Below, one piece after another: positions 33,533-39,224 of a DNA stretch of 39,224 bases (position 1 is the first letter of the stretch; every line of letters begins with the position of its first letter). The stretch comes from Negativicutes bacterium (GTDB lineage: Bacteria; Bacillota_C; Negativicutes; Acidaminococcales; Acidaminococcaceae). The stretch is from contig RZYP01000012.1 of the NCBI GenBank assembly GCA_009930275.1, positions 1 through 39,224 of the forward strand, given 5' to 3'. The notes beneath the pieces are model-generated. The model had not been told where the DNA came from and did not search any database. It saw nothing but the letters and a program-made list of their open reading frames with translations. The translations under genes were made by a program, and so were the position numbers.

Positions 33533-34588
33533 ATGGAATTATCGGCAGAAAAAATCCTTGAGGCCTTAAACAAGCGTGAACAAATACCGAACGTTTTGAT
33601 TATTTGGGGCGAGGAAGATTATTATAAAGAAAAAGTCGCAAAAGCTGTATTACAGGCAACCTTTGTAGATGTCGATGAAAGGGACAGGTCTATCACGGTT
33701 TTTGATAAAGAACTGCCCTTTAAGGAACTGGAGACAGCCGTCAACATTTACCCTTTTTTCTCAGGCAAAAGCATGGTTGTTATCAAAGAGCCTAAAATAC
33801 TGAAACAGGATAAGCAGCAGGAAAGCGAAGGGCGCAAGGAACAACAGTTAAAGTTAGCGGAATTGTTGAGTAATGTGCCTGATTTTTGTCAGGTTTTATG
33901 TACAGTTGCCAAGCTTGATAAACGTTCTAAATTTTATAAGACCATGCTGGCCGTCGCCGGCGTTGTGGAAAGTAAAAGCATAAAATCCTACAATCTGCGT
34001 CCTTGGCTGGAGGAACAGGCCTCTTTGCAAGGCTGCAGCTGGGATTACGGCGCAGCTGAACTTGTTATCGAATATATGGCTGACACCGACAATGTTCCAC
34101 TGTTGCTTTTGACCAAGGAGATTGAAAAACTGGCTGTCTATACCGGAACAAGAAAGAGATGGACGCGCCAGGATGTTGAGAATATTTTTTCTGAACTACC
34201 AGAAGTTTCGATTTTTGCGTTGACCAACGCTATTGCCGAAAGAAAAACAGAAGATATGCTGGGTCTACTAGCTCTTGAAGAAAAACGAGGAACCAATATT
34301 CTCAAGGTTTGCGGCATCGTCGCTTCTCAGATAAGGAAGTTATGGCAAGTCAAAGAACTCATGGAGACGGGTAAGGATAAGTCGGCTATTGCGACAGAAT
34401 TGAAGATGCATCCATTTGTTGCGCAAAAAACAATGGCGCAGGCGGCATACTTCACTACGGACAGCTTGGAACGCTGTTTAATGGCTATAGCAAAGATAAA
34501 TATGGATTTGCGTAAAGGCGGCAGACGGTTCGCTCAACTTGAAGAGATATTAATTATATTCCTTAGTGAAAATTCGGATAAAGGGTGA
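33533..34588 (+). CDS. holA: DNA polymerase III delta subunit
   Basis: 351 residues. Clamp-loader subunit that opens the beta sliding clamp. The N-terminal AAA+-like domain starts with NVLIIWGEEDYYKEKV, followed by the patterns VNIYPFFSGKSMVVIKEPKIL and LCTVAKLDKRSKFYK. The C-terminal collar region shows DVENIFSELPEVSIFALTNAIAERK and the late LRKGGRRFAQLEEILI. No P-loop is expected in delta and none is seen. It starts 13 bases after comEC, the common comEC-holA order in Bacillota. Confidence 0.94.
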   Translation: MELSAEKILEALNKREQIPNVLIIWGEEDYYKEKVAKAVLQATFVDVDERDRSITVFDKELPFKELETAVNIYPFFSGKSMVVIKEPKILKQDKQQESEGRKEQQLKLAELLSNVPDFCQVLCTVAKLDKRSKFYKTMLAVAGVVESKSIKSYNLRPWLEEQASLQGCSWDYGAAELVIEYMADTDNVPLLLLTKEIEKLAVYTGTRKRWTRQDVENIFSELPEVSIFALTNAIAERKTEDMLGLLALEEKRGTNILKVCGIVASQIRKLWQVKELMETGKDKSAIATELKMHPFVAQKTMAQAAYFTTDSLERCLMAIAKINMDLRKGGRRFAQLEEILIIFLSENSDKG

Positions 34589-34592
34589 TAAT

Positions 34593-35030
34593 ATGAGAAA
34601 AGAACCGCTGTTGGTTAGTGCTTGTTTATTGGGAATAAAGTGCAGGTATAATGGAGAGATTAAGACTACGGAGGCAGTCGCTGCTTTAGCGGAACGTTAC
34701 AATTTAGTGCCTGTTTGCCCGGAAATCCTGGGTGGGCTCTCAACACCGAGACCGGCAGCTGAGCGCAGGGGAGAAGCAGTGTTTAACAAAGAAGGGGTTG
34801 ATGTTACTAAACCATTCGCCCTCGGAGCTGAAAAAACTGCCGAAATGGCGGCTGATCTTGGCTGCCGGCAAGCTGTATTGAAAGCAAACAGTCCTTCTTG
34901 CGGTTGTGGCATTATCTATGATGGAACATTTACCGGCAAAAGAATAGCAGGTAACGGCGTTGCCGCCGAACATCTTTTGAAAATAAATGTACATATTGTC
35001 AATGAAGAGTCATTGGAAGCTTTAAAATAA
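34593..35030 (+). CDS. DUF523-family protein (YbbK-like)
   Basis: 145 residues. LLVSACLLGIKCRYNGE at the start, VPVCPEILGGLSTPRPAAE in the middle and LKANSPSCGCGIIYDGTF near 105 are the three conserved blocks of DUF523; the cysteines at the CLLGIKC, VCPE and SCGCG positions are all kept and suggest a metal or redox site. Function unknown; in other genomes the domain is found alone or fused to others. The frame opens 27 bases earlier, but AAAGGGTGA directly before ATG 34593 fixes the start, four bases after the holA stop. Confidence 0.9.
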   Translation: MRKEPLLVSACLLGIKCRYNGEIKTTEAVAALAERYNLVPVCPEILGGLSTPRPAAERRGEAVFNKEGVDVTKPFALGAEKTAEMAADLGCRQAVLKANSPSCGCGIIYDGTFTGKRIAGNGVAAEHLLKINVHIVNEESLEALK

Positions 35031-35100
35031 GAAATTACGGGAATTCTGTCATAGGGCGTTAAATACAGGGTTTCAACATTTATTTGAGGAGGTATTCTTT

Positions 35101-35511
35101 ATGTTATTGGACTTATTACAAAAAGGGTTTGGCAATGATACTGATTTGAACTGCGCTGAGAAAATACTCTATGGAGCGAATTGGGCATATGATCTAAAAC
35201 TGCCGCCTGAGGCGTTGAAGCTGGCTGCAGGTTTTGGCGGAGGCATGGGTGTGGAAAGCACTTGTGGCGCAATAACCGGCGGGATAATGGTTTTGAGCCA
35301 TCTTTATGTCAAACAGCGCGCGCATGAGTGCGGTCGCATCAAAGAATTGGAAGGTGAATTTATTGAAGCCTTCAAAAACGAAATGGGCTGTACCGACTGC
35401 AAGTGCCTCAAAGAAAAATATAGAAACGATGAAATCAAGTGCAATCTTGTTATTTTCAAAGCTGGGGAAATTCTCGACCGCATTGTGGCGAGAGAAGGCT
35501 GCAAGCTCTAA
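35101..35511 (+). CDS. C_GCAxxG_C_C family redox-type protein
   Basis: 136 residues. The family's spaced cysteines are present: C20 (LNCAEKIL), then FGGGMGVESTCGAITGG with the C-G-A-I-T-G core near residues 46-56, and a C-terminal set (GCTDCKCLKEKY, IKCNLV, EGCKL). Seven or more cysteines in 136 residues make a metal- or Fe-S-binding, or disulfide, role likely, but none has been shown for most members. Strong GAGGAGG before the ATG. It has a 70-base gap from DUF523 without an obvious promoter; a clear terminator follows. Confidence 0.88.
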   Translation: MLLDLLQKGFGNDTDLNCAEKILYGANWAYDLKLPPEALKLAAGFGGGMGVESTCGAITGGIMVLSHLYVKQRAHECGRIKELEGEFIEAFKNEMGCTDCKCLKEKYRNDEIKCNLVIFKAGEILDRIVAREGCKL

Positions 35512-35520
35512 AAAGGCAAT

Positions 35521-35551
35521 AAAAAACCTGCTCATTAGAGCAGGTTTTTTT
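35521..35551 (+). terminator. terminator after the C_GCAxxG_C_C gene
   Basis: 13-bp stem (35521-35533 with 35538-35550), loop ATTA; the right arm is itself T-rich. The core CCTGCTC/GAGCAGG is also found in the rpsT terminator 40 bases on. Confidence 0.9.
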
Positions 35552-35574
35552 ATATAATCGATATATAAACAAAA

Positions 35575-35597
35575 AAACCCGCTCGACGAGCAGGTTT
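35575..35597 (-). terminator. terminator of rpsT
   Basis: Minus strand stem of 10 bp (35588-35597 with 35575-35584, one G-U), loop GTC, then TTTT (complement of the A-run at 35571-35577). Confidence 0.85.
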
Positions 35598-35607
35598 ATA
35601 TTGTTGC

Positions 35608-35871
35608 TTAAGCCATTGAATTAACACGTTTAGCAAGTCTGGATTTCTTGCGGGCTGCCGCGTTTTTGTGGATTACGCCTTTACGAGCAGCTTTATCAAG
35701 TAAACCGGTTGCATTAACGAAAGTAGCTTGTGCGTCTTCTTTTGCGCCGTTATCGGTCAAAGCAACAACTTTACGGGAAGCGTTGCGGAGAGCCGCTTTA
35801 ATCGGAGCATTTTTGGCACGACGTTCTGCATCGGTTTTTACGCTACGGATAGAAGATTTAATATTTGGCAA
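35608..35871 (-). CDS. rpsT: 30S ribosomal protein S20
   Basis: 87 residues, normal length. A very basic, helical 16S rRNA-binding protein of the small ribosomal subunit. PNIKSSIRSVKTDAERRAKN at the start, LDKAARKGVIHKNAAARKKSRLAKRV at the end are standard S20 features. The frame opens at a GTG (35880), but that GTG lies inside the AGGAGGTG ribosome site; TTG 35871, eight bases from AGGAGG, gives the expected MPNIKS start. It is divergent from lepA and has its own promoter and terminator. Confidence 0.96.
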   Translation of the reverse strand: MPNIKSSIRSVKTDAERRAKNAPIKAALRNASRKVVALTDNGAKEDAQATFVNATGLLDKAARKGVIHKNAAARKKSRLAKRVNSMA

Positions 35872-35904
35872 TGAATTCACCTCCTAAAATTACTTTACTA
35901 AGGA

Positions 35905-35933
35905 ATTTTATCACGTCGCAAGCTTTTTGGCAA
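35905..35933 (-). promoter_or_regulatory. promoter of rpsT
   Basis: Minus strand TTGCCA (35928-35933), 17 bases, TAAAAT (35905-35910). Confidence 0.65.
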
Positions 35934-35954
35934 GAAATTTGTTTAAGACAGTAT

Positions 35955-36029
35955 GTTATAATGCAAAAAGTGTGTTTTTGGGACATGGTGATGGTTTCCT
36001 TGCTAGAAAAGCGTACGAAATGTTATAAT
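35955..36029 (+). promoter_or_regulatory. two candidate promoters of lepA
   Basis: Upstream: extended -10 TGTTATAAT (35955-35962 region). Downstream: TTGCTA (36000-36005), 18 bases, TATAAT (36024-36029), also with TG one base before. The second has both boxes and is nearer the start at 36095. Confidence 0.55.
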
Positions 36030-36094
36030 AATAAAACTACTAAAAACATAAAAATATTATATAACGAGTTTCAGAGAAAGACAGGGGTAAAAAA

Positions 36095-37891
36095 ATGTCT
36101 CAGGAATTAATTAGAAATTTTTCAATTATTGCACATATTGACCACGGCAAATCAACGCTTGCCGACCGTTTGATTGAAAGCACGGGAACCTTGTCAAAGA
36201 GGGAAATGGAGGAACAAGTTCTCGATCAGCTTGACCTGGAACGTGAAAGAGGTATTACAATTAAGGCCCAGGCTGTACGCATTTCCTATACAGCCAAGGA
36301 TGGCAATACTTATATGCTGAATTTGATTGACACTCCGGGGCATGTTGATTTTACTTATGAGGTTTCGCGCGCATTGGCGGCCTGTGAAGGTGCGCTTTTG
36401 GTCGTTGATGCCAGCCAGGGAATTGAGGCACAGACGTTGGCCAATGTCTACTTGGCTCTGGAGCATGATTTGGAAATTATTCCGGTTATCAATAAAATCG
36501 ATCTTCCAAGTGCCGATCCGGAAAAAGTTAAGAAAGAAATTGAAGAAGTTATTGGCATTGACGCTTCGGAGGCGGTTTTTACAAGTGCCAAAACGGGACT
36601 GGGTATAGAGGAAGTTCTGGAAGCTATTGTAAAAAAAGTTCCGGCACCAACGGGTGACGAGAAAAAGCCTTTGAAGGCTTTGGTCTTTGATTCAAAATTT
36701 GATGCCTATAAAGGTGTCGTTTTGTATATTCGTGTCGTTGACGGCCAAATCCGTAAAGGCATGAGCATCAAAATGATGGCTACGGGTAAAGTGTTCGAAG
36801 TAACAGAGGTTGGCGTGTTCAAACCTGATTTGGTCAATGTTGATGTTTTGGAAGTTGGCCAGGTTGGTTTTTTTGCTGCGGCAATTAAGAATGTTAAGGA
36901 CGCCCGTGTCGGGGACACCGTTACCGATAGCAAGAACCCTGCTGCTGCGGCGTTACCAGGTTATCGCAAAGCAACACCGATGGTTTTCTGCGGCTTATAT
37001 CCGGTTGAAAACTCTGACTACGATAACTTACGTGATGCTTTGGAAAAATTGCAGTTAAACGACGCATCTCTTGTCTTTGAACCGGAGACTTCGCTTGCTT
37101 TGGGTTTTGGTTTCCGCTGCGGCTTTTTGGGCCTCCTGCACATGGATGTCATCAAAGAAAGACTCGAAAGAGAGTATAACCTTACACTGATTACAACGGC
37201 ACCGAACGTTATTTATCAAGTATTTATGACTAATGGCGATGTCGAAATGGTGGATAACCCGGCGCTTTTCCCGGACCCGACTGTCATTGACCATGTTGAG
37301 GAGCCTTATGTAAGAGCGACCATCATTGCACCAAAAGAATATGTTGGTCCTGTCATGGAGCTTTCACAGGAAAAACGCGGTGAGTATGAGAATATGACTT
37401 ATGTTGACGAGAACAGGGTTATGATACACTATTCCCTGCCGCTTAGTGAAATTATATACGATTATTTTGACCGTTTGAAATCCGCTACCAGGGGCTATGC
37501 TTCGCTTGATTATGAACTGCATGGTTACCGACCATCAAGCCTGGTTAAGGTTGATATTCTCCTGAATGGAGAACCTGTTGATGCCTTGTCAGCAATCGTT
37601 CACAGGGACAGTGCCCAAAGGCGCGGACGCCAGCTTGTTGAGAAATTAAGAGGGCTTATTCCAAAACAAATGTTTGAGATTCCTGTACAAGCGGCCATCG
37701 GTAACAAGGTAATCGCCCGTGAAACAGTACGCGCTATGCGTAAAGATGTTTTAGCCAAGTGCTATGGCGGTGATATTTCTCGCAAAAGGAAACTTTTGGA
37801 AAAGCAAAAAGAAGGTAAGAAGCGCATGAAGCAGGTAGGCAGCGTCGAATTACCACAGGAAGCCTTTATGGCAATTTTAAAAATGGATTGA
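36095..37891 (+). CDS. lepA: elongation factor 4 (LepA)
   Basis: 598 residues. Translational GTPase that binds ribosomes and can drive back-translocation. G1 [14 protein letters not shown] near residue 13, G2 RGITIKAQ near 48, G3 DTPGHVDF near 81 and G4 NKIDLPSA near 135 are intact. The LepA-specific C-terminal domain ends [28 protein letters not shown]. Ribosome site AGGGG. Its stop overlaps the start of hemW, and lepA-hemW-hrcA is a classic Bacillota order. Confidence 0.98.
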   Translation: MSQELIRNFSIIAHIDHGKSTLADRLIESTGTLSKREMEEQVLDQLDLERERGITIKAQAVRISYTAKDGNTYMLNLIDTPGHVDFTYEVSRALAACEGALLVVDASQGIEAQTLANVYLALEHDLEIIPVINKIDLPSADPEKVKKEIEEVIGIDASEAVFTSAKTGLGIEEVLEAIVKKVPAPTGDEKKPLKALVFDSKFDAYKGVVLYIRVVDGQIRKGMSIKMMATGKVFEVTEVGVFKPDLVNVDVLEVGQVGFFAAAIKNVKDARVGDTVTDSKNPAAAALPGYRKATPMVFCGLYPVENSDYDNLRDALEKLQLNDASLVFEPETSLALGFGFRCGFLGLLHMDVIKERLEREYNLTLITTAPNVIYQVFMTNGDVEMVDNPALFPDPTVIDHVEEPYVRATIIAPKEYVGPVMELSQEKRGEYENMTYVDENRVMIHYSLPLSEIIYDYFDRLKSATRGYASLDYELHGYRPSSLVKVDILLNGEPVDALSAIVHRDSAQRRGRQLVEKLRGLIPKQMFEIPVQAAIGNKVIARETVRAMRKDVLAKCYGGDISRKRKLLEKQKEGKKRMKQVGSVELPQEAFMAILKMD

Positions 37892-39033
37892 TGAAAATGA
37901 TAAAACAGTGGGAAGAAATTCAGGGGATATATATACATATCCCCTTTTGTTTGCAAAAATGCCTATATTGTGACTTTGCCTCGTTTGCCGGCAAGAATGA
38001 GCTGATGCATCAATATGCTTTGGCTGTGTGCTCAGAAATCAAGAGGAGAGCCGGCGAGATGGCGGTAAGCGAGCAGGCTACCATTTTTTTAGGTGGCGGC
38101 ACGCCATCACTTTTGCCTGTCGCGGATATTGCCATGTTAGTTAATTCCTTGAAAGCGGAAGGCCTTTGGCGGCAACCGGCGGAAGTGACGATGGAGATGA
38201 ATCCGGGAACAGTTGATTTGGACAGGCTCCGCCAATATCGCAAACTTGGTATAGACAGAGTCAGTTTTGGCGTACAAACTTTAATTGATGAAGAGCTGAG
38301 AATAATTGGAAGGATGCACACTGCGTCGGAGGCATTGCAAGCTATTGAACTTGCTGCTCAAGCAGGTTTTAAGCGTATAAGTGCGGACCTTATTTATGGC
38401 TTGCCCACTCAAACTCTGCAGACGTTCGACTATACGCTAGCTGCCGCAGTAAAATCCGGCGTAGCCCATTTGTCGGTTTATGGCCTGACAGTCGAGGAAG
38501 GAACGCCGTTGGCTGCAAAGTTAGAGGACGGCTCTTTAGTTCTTCCGAGTGAAGAAGAAAGTGAAGGCATGTACGAGCATACTCTTTCTTATCTCGAAAG
38601 CCGGGGGTTCAGCCGCTATGAAATATCAAATTTTGCTCGTGCCGGGCAGGAATCACTGCACAACCTGATTTATTGGCGATATCTTCCTTATTTTGGGTTC
38701 GGTAGTGCCGCTTGTTCCTTTGACGGGAAAAAGAGAATGACAAACGTTGCGGGAATTGAGGATTATATAAGCGGGTTATCGCCAACAATAGAAGTTTTAT
38801 CAGACAGGACAAGTTTGGCTGAGTTCATGTTTTTGGGTCTGCGTACAAGTGAAGGTATTAATTTGTCTCTTGCGAAAGAGCGTTTTGGTGCTGATGTTAT
38901 GGCCCTGTTTGGACAGGAAATAAATAGATATATTGGTAAGGGCATGTTAAGCTTGGACTCAAATGGAAATAGTCTAAGATTAACTAAACTTGGTATGAAG
39001 TTCGGCAACGAAATTTTCGAGCTATTTTTATAA
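37891..39033 (+). CDS. hemW: radical SAM heme chaperone HemW
   Basis: 380 residues. Radical SAM protein of the HemN-like family; HemW members transfer heme and are not coproporphyrinogen oxidases. The cluster motif CxxxCxxC is at C20, C24 and C27 (IHIPFCLQKCLYCDF), followed by FLGGGTPSLLP near 67, the SAM-contact EMNPGTVD near 107, and YEISNFAR near 248. ATG 37891 overlaps the lepA stop; a TTG at 37888 and an ATG at 37897 are also possible, and no good ribosome site decides between them, in keeping with coupled translation. A HemN-type N-terminal extension is absent, supporting HemW. Confidence 0.93.
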   Translation: MKMIKQWEEIQGIYIHIPFCLQKCLYCDFASFAGKNELMHQYALAVCSEIKRRAGEMAVSEQATIFLGGGTPSLLPVADIAMLVNSLKAEGLWRQPAEVTMEMNPGTVDLDRLRQYRKLGIDRVSFGVQTLIDEELRIIGRMHTASEALQAIELAAQAGFKRISADLIYGLPTQTLQTFDYTLAAAVKSGVAHLSVYGLTVEEGTPLAAKLEDGSLVLPSEEESEGMYEHTLSYLESRGFSRYEISNFARAGQESLHNLIYWRYLPYFGFGSAACSFDGKKRMTNVAGIEDYISGLSPTIEVLSDRTSLAEFMFLGLRTSEGINLSLAKERFGADVMALFGQEINRYIGKGMLSLDSNGNSLRLTKLGMKFGNEIFELFL

Positions 39034-39049
39034 TCTTGCACTAAAAAGC

Positions 39050-39078
39050 TTGACAACATTTGCGGTAAGTGGTAATTT
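39050..39078 (+). promoter_or_regulatory. promoter of the hrcA heat-shock operon
   Basis: TTGACA (39050-39055), 17-base spacer, TAATTT (39073-39078), immediately upstream of the CIRCE element. Confidence 0.75.
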
Positions 39079-39089
39079 TATATCAGATG

Positions 39090-39116
39090 TTAGCACTCCA
39101 AGCAAGAGAGTGCTAA
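39090..39116 (+). promoter_or_regulatory. CIRCE operator (HrcA-binding site)
   Basis: TTAGCACTC-N9-GAGTGCTAA, a perfect match to the CIRCE consensus, located just after the predicted transcription start. HrcA binds it and represses the operon when chaperone is free. Confidence 0.97.
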
Positions 39117-39141
39117 CAAAGTTAGAAAGGCAGGAGGTGTA

Positions 39142-39224
39142 ATGGTGCTGCTTAATGAAAGAAAGAAAAGAATCCTGCAAATAATAATTGAAGACTACAT
39201 TTCTACTGCTGAACCGGTTGGCTC
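39142..39224 (+). CDS. hrcA: heat-inducible repressor HrcA (5' part only)
   Basis: Only the first 27 codons are in the window; the gene runs off the right edge. The translation MVLLNERKKRILQIIIEDYI followed by STAEPVGS is the characteristic N-terminus of HrcA, forming its winged-helix DNA-binding domain. ATG 39142 has AGGAGGTG upstream. Behind a CIRCE site it should be autoregulated, and grpE-dnaK-dnaJ are expected just beyond the window. Confidence 0.92.
   Translation, partial: MVLLNERKKRILQIIIEDYISTAEPVG

Noticed and set aside
35865..36110. 81-codon ORF between rpsT and lepA
   Set aside because: It covers the divergent promoter region and the lepA ribosome site, has no ribosome site of its own and reads like random AT-rich translation.
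1..39224. CRISPR array, insertion sequence, prophage or defence island
   Set aside because: No spaced direct repeats, transposase, integrase, phage structural or defence-type genes are visible; the WYL regulator alone is not enough to suggest one.

Overview
The window is 39,224 bases of what looks like the chromosome of a Gram-positive-lineage anaerobe (Bacillota). I infer Negativicutes or a relative; genus cannot be settled by eye. Reasons: two T-box leaders, PyrR-type RNA attenuation of the pyrimidine operon, a CIRCE operator before hrcA, strong Shine-Dalgarno sites, several TTG/GTG starts, the two-subunit class 1B dihydroorotate dehydrogenase (PyrK/PyrDB), and the gene order comEA-comEC-holA ... 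rpsT-lepA-hemW-hrcA. I see no transposon, prophage, CRISPR array or defence island. Almost everything is compact core genome with small uncharacterised genes in between.

Layout. 1-4.3 kb: a membrane-anchored protein of unknown function (minus), a candidate small RNA, a uracil/xanthine permease (minus), a SIMPL-domain exported protein and an AT-rich exported protein of unknown function. 4.3-6.3 kb: a small unknown gene divergent from a two-gene unit (mini zinc-ribbon protein plus an AbgA-like M20 amidohydrolase); the two promoters carry a mirrored element. 6.3-16.2 kb: a complete pyrimidine operon, pyrB-pyrC-carA-carB-pyrK-pyrD-pyrF-pyrE, behind two consecutive PyrR-like attenuators. With both carbamoyl-phosphate synthase subunits present it encodes every step from bicarbonate and glutamine to UMP.

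16.2-18.3 kb: tRNA-Arg(ACG) on the minus strand and, divergently, an SSS-family symporter behind a T-box leader that has one stem I but two successive T-box/terminator modules. 18.3-20.7 kb: a WYL-domain regulator, two unknown genes and an ArsC/Spx-family protein. 21-22.8 kb: two unknown genes and exodeoxyribonuclease III. 22.8-23.9 kb (minus): lgt with a CsoR-family regulator that lacks the usual copper-ligand histidine. 24-26.1 kb: a two-gene SufC-SufB type Fe-S assembly unit with a cysteine-rich SufC, resembling the minimal SMS arrangement. 26.1-27.4 kb (minus): a metallophosphoesterase and a small membrane protein.

27.4-30.4 kb: leuS behind a leucine (CUC) T-box. 30.4-35.5 kb: comEA, comEC, holA, a DUF523 protein and a C_GCAxxG_C_C protein; comEA follows a structured leader ending in a terminator. 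35.6-39.2 kb: rpsT (minus), then lepA, hemW, a CIRCE-controlled promoter and the first codons of hrcA, cut by the window edge. The most interesting signals are in regulatory RNA and DNA: tandem PyrR sites, the double T-box, the mirrored promoter element at 4.6 kb and the candidate small RNA near 1.2 kb.
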